Shown here one piece after another: positions 22,518-34,512 of a DNA stretch of 64,000 bases (positions are counted from its first letter, which is position 1; every line of letters begins with the position of its first letter). This DNA is from Nicotiana tabacum. Its lineage: Eukaryota; Streptophyta; Magnoliopsida; Solanales; Solanaceae. The notes below the pieces were generated by a model that saw only the letters and a program-made list of their open reading frames with translations, did no database searches and was not told where the DNA came from. The stretch spans positions 67,709,990 through 67,773,989 of the forward strand of contig NC_134095.1 in the NCBI RefSeq assembly GCF_000715075.1, read 5' to 3'. A program made the translations under genes and the position numbers.

Positions 22518-22850
22518 CTTAAACGTGTTATAACATATATTCGGTTATGAAACATTTAAAACATGTGACCATAAATATGATATTTTTATATTTGTGTGGT
22601 TGTAAATTTTTTTCATAAGATAAAATGAGAAGTGTAAAATTAATTGTTTCCAATTATTTTTATTTGATTATTCTTCTTTTTTTAAAAAAGAATATATTTT
22701 TATATTTAGAAACAATTAATTTTACACTTCTCATTTTATCTTATGAAAAAAATTTACAACCACACAAATATAAAAATATCATATTTATGGTCACATGTTT
22801 TAAATGTTTCATAACCGAATATATGTTATAACACGTTTAAGATCATATAT
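22509..22850. repeat. perfect 142-bp inverted repeat (long hairpin)
   Basis: Arm 22509-22650 is the exact reverse complement of arm 22709-22850 in my base-by-base reading; the loop is 58 bp. The outer ends are ATATATGATC / GATCATATAT and the inner ends GTTTC / GAAAC. There is no coding sequence. A transcript would fold into a long double-stranded RNA. It may be a young MITE or a recent inverted duplication; no target duplication was identified because the left flank is a microsatellite. Confidence 0.85.
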
Positions 22851-22884
22851 TAAGCATTTTATGGGGTAGAGAAAAACAAGTGTT

Positions 22885-23445
22885 TGTTATAAATATATTA
22901 TATTATGGATGTTCATTTAGTACTCCGTTGTAAATAAGCTTCTTGAAGAAGCTTTTCCATATGGGACTCCACCGTAAATATGTTTATCTATTTAGTACTC
23001 TATTGAAAATAAGCTTCCTGAAGAAGCTTATCACTTCGGTACCCGGTTATGGATAAATATTACCCCCGGTAGAAGATTATCCATACCGGGTATAATAAGC
23101 TTATCCTTTTAGTACCCAGTTATGGATAAACATTACTCCCGGTAGAAGATTATCCATACCGGGTATAATAAGTTTATCCTTTCAGTACCCAGTTATGGAT
23201 AAACATTACCTCCGGTAGAAGATTATCCATATCGGGTATAATAAGCTTATCCTTTCAGTACTCCGTTATGGATAAACATTGCTCTCAGTAGAAGATTATC
23301 CATATCTAGTATAGTAGCAGCTTACACAGCAGCTTCCTTTCTTCTATAAATAGAAGAGATTACAGTTCATTATGTACATCAGTTTTAATTCGAATAATAT
23401 AACAGTTTCTCTCTATACTTGTCTTTACTTTACAGTCTTTATTTT
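22885..23445 (+). repeat. extra copia LTR in inverted orientation
   Basis: This is a copy of the LTR of the minus-strand copia element, but in plus orientation: TGTTATAAATATATT at the start and TACAGTCTTTATTTT at the end, with the final ATAACA missing. It contains four copies of a repeat of about 73 bp (marked by GTTATGGATAA at about 23046, 23119, 23192 and 23265) and a TATA box (TCTATAAATAG, about 23343). 23442-23464 is a 23-bp piece of the same element's integrase gene, identical to 39469-39491. Twelve bases of filler then lead into the opposite LTR at 23477. Confidence 0.85.
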
Positions 23446-23476
23446 GAGTATGAACATAAGCTACAGGATGTTCAAC

Positions 23477-24037
23477 TTTTATAAAATAAAGACTGTAAAG
23501 TAAAGACAAGTATAGAGAGAAACTGTTATATTATTCGAATTCAAACTGATGTACATAATGAACTGAAATCTCTTCTATTTGTAGAAGAAAGGAAGCTGCT
23601 GTGTAAGCTGCTACTATACCAGATATGGATAATCTTCTACTGAGAGCAATGTTTATCCATAACGGAATACTGAAAGGATAAGCTTATTATACCCGATATG
23701 GATAATCTTCTATTAATGTTTATCCATAACTGGGTACTGAAAGGATAAGCTTATTATACCCGGTATAGATAATCTTCTACCGGGAGTAATGTTTATCCAT
23801 AACTGGGTACTGAAAGGATAAACTTATTATACCCGGTATGGATAATCTTCTACCGGGAGTAATATTTATCCATAACCGGGTACCGAAGTGATAAGCTTCT
23901 TCAGGAAGCTTATTTCCAATAGAGTACTAAATAGATAAACATATTTACGGTGGAGTCCCATATGGATAAGCTTCTTCAGGAAGCTTATTTATAACGGAGT
24001 ACTAAATGAACATCCATAATATAATATATTTATAACA
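23477..24037 (-). repeat. 3' LTR of the minus-strand Ty1/copia element
   Basis: It is the reverse complement of the LTR at 22885-23445 and homologous to the 5' LTR at 44683-45244. It ends at 24037 with ATTTATAACA. The adjacent plus-strand CTCCCCCTTGG (24038-24048) is, on the minus strand, the polypurine tract AAGGGGGAG, so this is the 3' LTR of the element whose genes lie at 36904-44604. Confidence 0.85.
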
Positions 24038-24128
24038 CTCCCCCTTGGATGTTCATTAAAAAATAATGTGCCTCATTAAAACCTTACTAGAAAAAACCAT
24101 GTGGGAAAAATCCCATTGAAGGAAAGAG
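24038..24128 (-). other. copia 3' untranslated segment (distal part)
   Basis: This is the polypurine tract and the adjoining 3' region of the minus-strand copia element. It was separated from the rest of the element (36802 onward) by the Ogre-like insertion. A phrase of about 60 bp here (GTGCCTCATTAAAACC to GGAAAGAGTG) recurs imperfectly at 36838-36902, which suggests an old duplication in this region. Confidence 0.7.
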
Positions 24129-26426
24129 TGTAAGCACGTGATTTTTGCCGTATGAGAGAATTACTCCCAAAAAATCCAAAATAAAACAATTTTCCTTTGT
24201 GTGCAATTTTAAAATTTTTGTGGCATTTTTGATAATTATTTGTATTTCTGTCTGTGCGTGTTTATTGGTTAAATTAATAAAAAAATTACAAAAATATGTC
24301 CCATTTGCATTTAGTATTTATTTAAGTTTGTTTTACAAAATCATAAAAATAATGTACGTTGCATTTTTAGCATTTAACGTCTAAATTGTGTGATTTTTAT
24401 AGTTAATTGCAATTTAAATGTGCGATAATTGTTATTTGGACAGATTTTTGAAATTATAACAGATTTTGAATCGGGGCAGTAACAGTAGTTTTAGGGGTAA
24501 TACGGGAATTAACAAATTGCAGATTATTTAATTATGGTGGGGACAAGACATAATGATAAAATCAAAAAGGAAAAGGTGGGTAATAATGTCTTCTTTTCAA
24601 AAAGAGGGAACACGGGGGCCCACTTTGATTACTTTTCAAAAGAGGGAACACGGGGGGGCCACGTTGACTACTTTTACTAAAGTAAAAGTGTGGATAATAA
24701 TAAAAGTTAAAGGGGAAAGAGGTAAAAGTGGGTCTTGCTTTGTATATAAGGGGGGTGAGGGGATTGAATTAGGGGAGGGGGAGAAGAATTTTTAGAAGTA
24801 GGGGAATTTTGGGAGAGATTTTGGGAGGAATTTTAAGAGATTTTAGGAGAAGAATTTTTAGAAAGAGGGTTTTTGGGAGAATTTTGGGAGAGAGGAATAC
24901 ATTCTGAAAATCCGAAGAGAGTGTGGTAGAGTTTAAAAAGAGAACAAAAACAAAGTGAGAAGTTTCGGGTTTAATACACGCGTGGGTTGTTGTTGTTTAG
25001 TTTGTTTACATACTTTTGGTTTTGTTCTATTGAGTTGTTCGGTTTTCTTCAAAGTTTTCTGGGCCTTGAACCTGGGTTGAATTGCTGCTGGGGTTGCTGT
25101 GTATTTACACTACTGCTGCTTCTACTGATCTTCATCTTCTTTCCTTGCTTTTCAAATACCAGGTACACAAACTGATACACTGGTTCATCTTGTAAGCCAC
25201 TCGAAGCATGAATGCAAAAATGTGAAAGATTTGAAGTTGTAGTTTAATGTAGTCTTTTCTTTCTTTTACTGTCTGTATGTAGAATATTCTATGCGCTGCC
25301 CATGTAAACTCTTTAAACGACCCACTTTCCAAACTTAACTATAATAACTCGAAGTATGTAAATAAAGTAGGATCTTTTCTTCATTTATTTTAGAGAAAAA
25401 CGAAAAATAAAAAATGTAGTCGTTCTAAGATTATCCTTTTTTAAAAAAAATAATGAGGCGAGCCTCGCCAAATAAAAATGCAAATTGCGGGGCCCTTAAT
25501 AATTGGTCATAATAAATACTTAGAATTTGGGATGGACTGTTTAGTGAATTTCACTACCTTCCCCAAAGATAATAATGCGTTAGACTCTTTAGACGCGATT
25601 TAATTAAATTACATTCTTAAACTCGGGTGCACATTTATGTGACCCAAATCCAAATCTCAACGGAGTCGAAATGAGTCTCTAATCACGGGTACATTGATTG
25701 TGACGTGGTCCGAGATGCATGTCCATGACATTGCAAATTCCTTTTAAAAATAAGAATGAGATGAGCCTCGCCGAATAAAAATACAAAATTGCGGGGCCCT
25801 CGGTAAATATTTTCTATAAAATTGCTTAGACTTCGGGATGGACCGTTTAGCAAAATTTCACGGCCCTACCCAAAGTAAATGATACGCTAGTCGCTTTAGG
25901 CGCGCCTTTTAATAATTCATTTTTCTTAAAACTCGGGTGCACATTTATGTGACCCAAATCCAAATCTCAACAGAGTTGAAATGTGCCAATAACTACGGGT
26001 GCATTGATTGTGACATGGTTTGAAATACGTTTTCACAATGTTGCAATTCTCTGTAAAATAATAACAATAAATAAAAATAATAAAAGCGGCTAAAGGATAA
26101 AATTTGCACATAAGTCTATAATATGTATTATATCAGATAATCAAGCCGAATATAACAGTTGAGCGACCGTGCTAGAACCACGGAACTCGGGAATGCCTAA
26201 CACCTTCTCCCGGTTTAACAGAATTCCTTATCCGGATTTCTGGTTCGCGGACTGTAATACAGAGTCATTCTTTTCCTCGATTCGGGATTAAAATGGTGAC
26301 TTGGGACACCCTAAATCTCCCAAGTGGCGACTCTGAAATAAATAAAAAAAATCCCGTTTCGATTATCCTTTAATTGGAAAAACTCCCTCTGCGCCCCTCG
26401 CGGTGCCGGAAAAAGGATGTGTGACA
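24129..26426 (+). repeat. 5' LTR of the Ogre-like element
   Basis: It begins TGTAAGCACGTGATTTTTG and ends GGATGTGTGACA. A TATA box (GTATATAAGGGG) lies at about 24741-24752, followed by a G/A-rich leader. It contains duplicated modules, for example GCGGGGCCCT and CTCGGGTGCACATTTATGTG, at about 25494-25640 and 25792-25950. The short ORFs have no similarity to known proteins. Confidence 0.85.
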
Positions 26427-26430
26427 GCTC

Positions 26431-26448
26431 TGGCGACTCTACTGGGGA
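26431..26448 (+). other. primer binding site (tRNA-Arg type)
   Basis: TGGCGACTCTACTGGGGA begins four bases after the LTR end. This sequence is characteristic of Ogre-type Ty3/gypsy elements and is the main basis for the lineage call. Confidence 0.75.
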
Positions 26449-27502
26449 TATATCCAGAACCACTGGTTCAGGGTTAGAATTCGAGCTTAGATAAATTGTT
26501 ATATTTGGTTTTATCTGATTTTTACATATTTGAGCCTAATGTGCTAAATGCTGCTTTTACCGCTTTGATATTATTTGAACTGTACATATAAACTGTGCCG
26601 AAACCTTTCTCTTCTTACCTCCGGGGAGAAGCTCGCTGGACGAGACTCCCTATTCTGTTAGTGTCAATGCCTGAAATAAGAAAGAGGACGGATAAGTTAC
26701 GAAGCCGAATGACCTTTTGGTTCCCGGTAAGTTGCCCCTCCTCGATTCGAGTTGTCCGCTCGGGTACACAGTCTAGAACATATACCCAGGTTATAAACCT
26801 AGTATAACGAAACCTCATGCCGGATCCCTAGTAGGAACGCTTATTTGCATCGCGTTGCATTTGACTTAGGGGACTCAACACAGGGGTTGGGACCGTCTAG
26901 GACTAGTAACCTAAAATGAAAAGACCATTCCGATGCATCTTACTTGCGACTACTTGCGCATTTATTGTATTCGGACTTGTGTGTTGACTGACTTGTGAAT
27001 ATCAGGAATAATATTTTGAAATTAAAAAAAAAAAAATAGCGGTTAGGGAATTGATTGTTTATTTCTGAAAAACCTCAATGCCCAAATACTGTCAAACTCT
27101 GCTGAAATTTTGAGAAAATAAGAAAAAATGTCTTAATAGTTTGTTTTATTAAAAGCAAAGGAAAAATAAAAATAAAAAAAAAAGAAGAAAAAAGTCTTTG
27201 TTCTGTTTTGTTTTTCAAAAAAAAAAAAAATATATATATATATATAGTTTGCCTTGCCATGAAAATGAAAATGAAAAAGAGTTGTTTTTAAAATGGTTTT
27301 TTTTATTTGTTTGTCTATGAAAATGCCAAAAATAAAAATAAAAAGAGTCGTGCATTGAACGTGGTTTTATTATTTGTCCCAAAATATATTCAAAAGTATT
27401 TTTCTTTACTTCCAAAATATATATATATCTTTATTTGTTGCAAAGAGTATTTGTCTTGCCAAGAAAATTCAAAGTAAAATTCCAAAAAGATATGTCTTGC
27501 AA

Positions 27503-27547
<45 letters not shown>

Positions 27548-30500
27548 GCTGGCCCTTTTGTTTTGAGGTTATAAATCTTTTGACTAGAATATGTAGGTTG
27601 TTTGATTTTTGAGTTTGTTGGTCATCTTTCAACCTTTTAAAACCCAGTTTGTTTTATTATGAAAATTGATAATTCCAAAAAAAAAAATGTTTCATTGTTG
27701 TTACCTTTCATTGGTCCGAACTACGCAAGGTCTGATTCATGCGGGGTCATGATACGTAGGCAATCTCCATAAGATTCGACCACAACAAAAAAAAAGCAAA
27801 AAAAGAAAGAGAATGAAAAAGAAAAAAAAAAGAATGAAAAAGAAAAAGAAAAAAAATGAAAAAAAATGAAATGAAAAAAAGGGAAAAATGAAAAAAAAAT
27901 CAAAAAAAAAAAAGAAAAGAAAAAAAAGATGTTGTTAATAATGAGGACTGACTGAGTCCATTCTAACCTGTTTGTTTTGCAAAGAAAGTTAATGTGGTTG
28001 ATTTGTGGTAAGCCGGACAATGACACCCAGAATCCTTTACTTGCATCTCATGATACACACTCTGCGGGGATCGGGCCTGATAATAGAAGCACTCGAATCC
28101 TATTGGAGACTTGTTGACGGAGGTTGATGATATTAAAGCTAATAATGGTCTTGGCAGTATTGATGCGAACGCTCAATGGCTAAGATGCCAATTTTGATAA
28201 AGTGGGAGGACGCTCCGTTCCTTGGTTAGCAAGAGAGAAGCTTGTGGTGGCTTATTTTGTTGTCATTTCTGTTGTCCGGATTATTCTTAGGGTTGTAATC
28301 CGAATATTGTCTTGTGTCAAACCTTCTTATCTTTCCAGTTTGTCATATCAGTTTGTTTAAGTTTTGTTGAGGCTGTGTTAGGATTTTATTCTGGTTGTTT
28401 TGTTTGTTTTATTATTCAAACCATTTCGCCGGTAGTCTAATACAAAAGCCGGTCTTTTATTGTTTCCAGTCATCTTTTTGTTTAGTCCTTTTATCATTTT
28501 GTTCAGCGCCGATTCTCGTGACATGACATGCGCACACAGTTTGGGTCTAGTCTTTAAAGTTAATCATAAAACCCTGGAGAGATGATCAGAACATTTAAAG
28601 GAAATAAGGATGGTTTGAAATTATTTAAAGCCCGAGTCATGTGGAACTGGGGCAAGTAAAACATAAAGAAAATCGTTAAATGCAAGATTCGCCGAATTGG
28701 CATGAGGGTCGTTTATGAGAGTGAGAGTGTCGCCCCACAGTGCTTTAGAAATGACAAATGAAAAAGCAAGTGTTTAACATAATTGTCAAGTCCAGCACCA
28801 TCGGAAGAGACTATAAATCTATGATCAATTGTGTTGTTTGCACTTGGCATGTTTTGAAGACTGGAATGACGAAAGCATTTTGTTCTGCTATCTAAACACT
28901 TTATCCTTCGTTACCCCCCTTTTGAGGCTTATTTATTTTCTTTCATACCCCTCGTTCGGAATCAATAGCAACGACTGGGAAATACGAGCCTCGAAGGTAA
29001 AGAAAAAAAAATCAAAAAAAAAAAACGAAAAAAAGAAGAAGAGAAAAATGATGACAAAAAATAAAACAAAAGAAAGTCAAATGAAAACAGAAGAATTGGG
29101 AACTACGTTTGACCTGATTCCTCAAAGAGGATACGTAGGCGCTTCACGGCTCGGTCATAGGGTGCATAATGGCCACAATGGTCACAGTGTGCATGGTGTA
29201 ATAAAAATTAAAAAAATAAAAAATAAATAATAAATAATCCCCAAACAAAAAAAACTGGGGCAAGGGTTGCGCTTGTTGTAAACAAAATTGGTTCCGAAGG
29301 TTGTAATTTTAAACCCCAAATTTATTTTGTTTTTGAGCCTTTAATACCCTTTCTTTTAGCCTGTCCAAAAACCCACATTACGGTCCAAAGAAAGACCTTC
29401 TGACCAGTCTGCAAAAGATGTCAAGTCAGACAAATGAGAGTCTTACCGGCGAATATAACATTCTGTTCCACAGCAGAAAGAACTCTAATCTCCAGCAGGG
29501 AGAGTCATACCGACAACACTCCAAATCCCCAGCTGGAAAGTGATACAAATGAGAGAGTCTTATCGGTGAAAATCTTCACGGACACCATAAGGCGATGAAA
29601 GCTGAGAGAAAAAAACCAAAATGAGAGAGACTTGATGGTGAAAACCTTTTGGGCACTACAAGTCGAATAAGATTGAGAATCAGATGGGGAATTGCCAATT
29701 GAAGGTCTTGAAAGGCGATTGACGGCGGAGGATAGGCCACATGTGCATGTCATGACCATTAGAGTCGGTATCTGCGTTTGATAGGTTTTTATTTATAGTA
29801 TCTTTTGTTAAAGAGTCATCTTTTTCCTTTGTCTTTTATTTTGTTCCCTTTTATCTTTTCCTTTCATAGAAAAATTCCCCAGTAGAGTCTGTCTGCTCAG
29901 AACAAGTGGGAAATGACTTCAAAATAGGCCATCAGCTTTCCAATTATGCAAGACGAGATCTGACTAGTACATCCAAGTGGTATAGTCAGCAAGGAACAAG
30001 CGCGAGGCCAGTGTCAAGAAAGATATCCCCAGCAAAAGGGAATTGACAAAAGGATCGACGAGTGTCAAGAGGGATATCCTTGCCGAAATTAAAGGTTATT
30101 AAACCTCAAGGCCAAGGCCCGTGGACAAATCAGGGAGAGCAATGAGCATGATTTGGGAAATTCATGCGAGACTAAAAGGTCAGGGAAATGCCAGTTTCCG
30201 AACTGTGCCACAAAAGAAGAGGGATATCCCCAGCGGAAAGGGATCATTCCCAGCAAATAATATCATCCCCAACAAGTTGTGGAACGCAGAGCAAGGAAGG
30301 AGAAAGGGAAAGTCATCCCCAGTAGGAGTATCACAACCAACCACCGTGTTTTAAACTAACAAATTTTGTTTAATTTGAAACAGGTAAAGGAAATGGCATT
30401 GATGACAGAAATGCATGCCATAAGGGAGACTGTCAAACTGGGGCAAAAAAGTTTCCTTTCATTTGGAAAATTTTCTGGAAATAAGGTACCCATTCGAAAA

Positions 30501-31195
30501 AGAATAAAGATAACACCAGTCTCAAGGGAAGTGGTCTTTGAACCAGTGTTGCCCCAATATAATAAGTTTCAATGGAGGAAGTTGTTCCCCAGCAGACAGA
30601 ACAAAGGGATGACACTTGTGCTCAGAAAAGCAAAAGGCCAGTATCATTCCCAACAATCTTTCGAAGAGTGAAGCACTAGTTCTGAAAGAATCAGAATCCC
30701 CCAGCAGTGTTATCCTCGACAGCGTTATCCACAGCTGATAACATTTTATCCCCCAACAGGTAAGTAAACAATTTCCCAACAGTGTTATCCCTAGCAGTTT
30801 CGAGGAGTCCAACACAAGTTTGGTGAAAATCGGTATCCTCAGCGGTTCCTTTCGGGGAAAGGCAAAACGAGTCTTAAGGGAGGTAGTCTTTGATGGAAGA
30901 AGCTATGCAAAAAAAAAAAGGAAGCAGTTTGCAGATGAATGAAACATCCTACTTAAAAGGAAGTAATTTTGGAAGGAGTAAGATAACATATTTACTCAGC
31001 AGAGCTATCCTCAGCAGTGTTATCCCCAACAGATCATCGAGATGTAGAAGCATCCTCGACAGAGTTTCGAGCAACCCAGAGTGGGTAAAGAAGAAAGGGG
31101 AAAAGTCATCCCCATCAAAATAATCCCCAGCAGTTTCGAGGGAAGACAACACAGGTAAGTAATTAATTCAGGAAGAAGGAAATGGTTCACGCATA
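26449..31195 (+). other. non-coding interior of the Ogre-like element
   Basis: 4.7 kb without recognisable retroelement proteins. It holds (TA)n runs at 27230-27246 and 27506-27543 and A/G-rich tracts at 27785-27930 and 28998-29060. Two copies of a motif (GAACTAC, CCTGATTC-like, GATACGTAGGC, TTCGGTC-like) start at about 27718 and 29099; a third lies at 34330-34415. From about 29460 to 31150, many degenerate copies of ATCCCCAGCAG / GTTATCCCCAACAG are scattered. Apparent ORFs such as those at 27721-28026 or 30366-30671 consist of these repeats. Confidence 0.6.
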
Positions 31196-33062
31196 GGAGA
31201 CACACTTCCTAAGTGAAGATTTCATTAATAGGAGACGCACTTCCTAGTTTGAAATCATTAAAGTTTTACCCATAGGAGATGCATTTCCTCCTAAGTTTGT
31301 TTAGTTTCTCCCATAGGAGATGCATTTCCTCCTAAGTTTACTTTTACCCATAGGAGACGCATTTCCTCCTAAGTTTAGTTTTATCCATATGAGATGCATT
31401 TCCTCCTAAGTTTGTTTTAGTTTCACCCATAGGAGATGCATTTCCTCCTAAGTTTGTTTTTTTACCCATAGGAGAGGCATTTCCTCCTAAGTTGTTGTTG
31501 AACCAATAGGAGAGGCATTTCATCCTAAGTTTAGTTTCACCCATAGGAGATGCATTTCCTCCTAAGTTTGTTTTTACCCATAGGAGAGACATTTCCTCCT
31601 AAGTTGTTGTTGAACCAATAGGAGAGGCATTTCCTCCTAAGTTTAGTTTCGCCCATAGGAGATTCATTTCCTCCTAAGTTTGTTTTTACCCATAGGAGAG
31701 GCATTTCCTCCTAAGTTGTTGTTTCACCCATAGGAGAGGCATTTCCTCCTAAGTTTGTTTTTTTTACCCATAGGAGAGGCATTTCCTCCTAAGTTTGTTT
31801 TTACCCATAGGAGAGGCATTTCCTCCTAAGTTTGTTTTTACCGATAGGAGACGCATTTCCTCCTAAGTTTGTTTTTTTAACCATAGGAGACGCATTTCCT
31901 CCTAAGTTTATTTTTTCCCATAGGAGATGCATTTCCTCCTAAAGTATATTTTTACCCATAGGAGATGCCTTTCCTCCTAAGGTTTGTTTTTACCCATAAG
32001 AGATGTATTTCCTCCTAAGTTTATTTTTACCCATAGGAGATGCATTTCCTCCTAAGTTTGTTTTACCCATAGGAGATGCATTTCCTCCTAAGTTTGTTTT
32101 TACCCATAAGAGATGCATTTCCTCCTAAAGTCTATTTTTACCCATAGGAGATGCCTTTCCTCCTAAGGTTTGTTTTTACCCATAAGAGATGTATTTCGTC
32201 CTAAGTTTATTTTTACCCATAGGAGATGCATTTCCTCCTAAGTTTGTTTTACCCATAGGAGATGCATTTCCTCCTAAGTTTGTTTTTACCCATAAGAGAT
32301 GTATTTCCTCCTAAGTTTATTTTTACCCATAGGAGAGGCATTTCCTCCTAAGTTTTGTTTTTACCCATAGGAGATGCATTTCCTCTTAAGTTTGTTTTCA
32401 CCCATAGGAGAGGCATTTCCTCCTAAGTTTTGTTTTTACCCATAGGAGATGCATTTCCTCCTAAGTTTGTTTTCACCCATAGGAGAGACATTTCCTCCTA
32501 AGTTTTGTTTTTACCCATAGGAGATGCATTTCCTCCTAAGTTTGTTTTCACCCATAGGAGATGCATTTCCTCCTAAGTTTAGTTTTGCCCATAGGAGATG
32601 CATTTCCTCCTAAGTTTGTTTTAGTTTCACCCATAGGAGATGCATTTCCTCCTAAGTTTGTTTTTACCCATAGGAGAGGCATTTCCTCCTAAGTTTAGTT
32701 TCACCCATAGGAGAGGCATTTCCTCCTAAGTTTAGTTTCACCCATAGGAGATGCATTTCCTCCTAAGTTTGTTTTTACCCATAGGAGAGGCATTTCCTCC
32801 TAAGTTTAGTTTCACCCATAGGAGAGGCATTTCCTCCTGAGTTTAGTTTCACCCATAGAAGTATTTCCTCCTAAGTTTACTTTTACCTCATAGGAGATGC
32901 ATTTCCTCCTAAGTTTAGTCTTACCCATAGGAGAGGCATTTCCTCCTAAGTTGTTGTTTAACCAATAGGAGAGGCATTTCCTCCTAAGTTTAGTTTCACC
33001 CATAGGAGATGCATTTTCTCCTAAGTTTGTTTTTACCCATAGGAGAGACATTTCCTCCTAAG
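31196..33062 (+). repeat. tandem repeat array 1, unit about 36 bp
   Basis: About fifty head-to-tail copies of a unit of 34-38 bp built on ACCCATAGGAGATGCATTTC and CTCCTAAGTTTG. Variants differ mainly at GATGC/GAGGC/GACGC and in the length of the T-run. The position between the interior and the 3' LTR matches the hypervariable tandem repeats known in the 3' region of Ogre elements. Minus-strand peptides seen here (NLGGNASPMG repeats) are artefacts of the repeat. Confidence 0.9.
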
Positions 33063-34010
33063 TTGATTGTTGAAATCAGGAGCCCGCCTGAAGAGAGGAA
33101 AGGCGTTTTATATTCAAAGTTGTTTTTTGAAATCAGGAGCCCACCTGAAGAGAGGAAAGGCGTTTTATTTTAAAGTTGTTTAAATCTCGCCAACCTAAAA
33201 GGAATGGCATTTTATTTTCAAGTGTTGAAATTAGGAGCCCGCCCATAGAACAGAGGCATACATTTCAGTCTTTACATTTCAAGCGTTGAAGTTGGGAGCC
33301 CGCCCATAGAACAAAGGAATACATTCAATCTTTTCATTTCAAGTGTTGAAGTTGGGAGCCCGCCCATAGAACAGAGGAATACATTCAGTCTTTTCATTTC
33401 AAGCATTGAAATTGGGAGCCCGCCCATAGAACAGAGGCATACATTCAGTCTTTTCATTTCAAGTGTTGAAGTTGGGAGCCCGCCCATAGAACAGAGGCAT
33501 ACATTTCAGTCTTTTCATTTTCAGTTATTGAAGTTGGGAGCCCGCCCATAGAACAGAGGCATACATTTCAGTCTTTTCATTTTCAGTTGTTGAAGTTGGG
33601 AGCCCGCCCATAGAACAGAGGCATACATTTCAGTCTTTTCATTTTCAGTTGTTGAAGTTGGGAGCCCGCCCATAGAACAGAGGCATACATTTCAGTCTTT
33701 TCATTTCAAGTGTTGAAGTTGGGAGCCCGCCCATAGAACAGAGGCATACATTTCAGTCTTTTCATTTTCAGTTGTTGAAGTTGGGAGCCCGCCCATAGAA
33801 CAGAGGCATACATTTCAGTCTTTTCATTTCAAGTGTTGAAGTTGGGAGCCCGCCCATAGAACAGAGGCATACATTTCAGTCTTTTCATTTCAAGTATTGA
33901 AGTTGGGAGCCCGCCCATATAACAGAGGAATACATTCAGCATTAATTTTCAAGTATTGAAGTTGGGAGCCCGCCCATACAACAGAGGCATACATTTCAAG
34001 ATCAAGTCAG
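33063..34010 (+). repeat. tandem repeat array 2, unit about 60 bp
   Basis: About sixteen copies of a unit built on GTTGGGAGCCCGCCCATAG, AACAGAGGCATACATTTC and AGTCTTTTCATTTC. The first copies (33063-33230) are divergent, with GAAGAGAGGAAAGGCG in place of the CATAGAACAGAGGC part. The array directly follows array 1 and is unrelated in sequence. Confidence 0.9.
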
Positions 34011-34512
34011 AGGACAATAAAACAGAGGGTTGCAATAGGAATCCCCAGCAGGAAACAATAAAACTCCCCGGCACCGGGAAGCAGAAGGTTGCAACAAGAG
34101 GTCCCAGCACAAACTCAAGTGCATGTGTCAAAAGGTGGAAAAACATCGGAAGAAAAGCACCGTAAGAAATGCGAGCAGACAAGAAAGCAAGGCAACAAGA
34201 ACCAATTGCAGTCTAGCCTAGCTTCTTGTTTTCTTTTAAGCACGGTGTAACAAGGAGATCAGTAAGCAGTGGTAATAGCATGCAACAACAGTAACATTGC
34301 AGTCTCATGGTAGTCCCAGCTACCAAAACTTCCCGAACTACATTAACCTGATTCCCCTTTAGCCAGGGATATGTAGGAAACCTTTGAAGCAAAGGTTCGG
34401 TTAAACCTTTTTCAAAAAAAAAATGCTTCACACGGAGTATTCGGATGGGCAAAAATCGCTCACTTTATCTTTGCACGAAAACCCTTCGTGTCTTCGGGCA
34501 AAGAGGGGTAGC
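34011..34512 (+). other. interior tail and polypurine tract of the Ogre-like element
   Basis: This unique sequence links array 2 to the 3' LTR. It includes further CCCCAGCAG-type phrases, the third copy of the GAACTAC...GATATGTAGG motif at about 34330-34415, and the purine tract AAAGAGGGGTAGC just before the LTR. Confidence 0.65.

Noticed and set aside
26595..26818. Overlapping ORFs after the primer site as a gag start
   Set aside because: They are short, on both strands, and lack gag motifs.
27721..28026. 101-residue Phe/Ser-rich minus-strand ORF resembling a membrane protein
   Set aside because: It is the translation of an A/G-rich low-complexity tract in the interior of the Ogre-like element.
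31344..33051. Minus-strand ORFs with NLGGNASPMG-type peptide repeats
   Set aside because: They arise from an in-frame 36-bp DNA repeat and break wherever the unit length changes; no protein family fits.
31196..34010. CRISPR-like regularly repeated array
   Set aside because: Repeats are head to tail with no unique spacers, lie inside a plant retrotransposon, and no cas-like gene exists; these are satellite-type tandem repeats.
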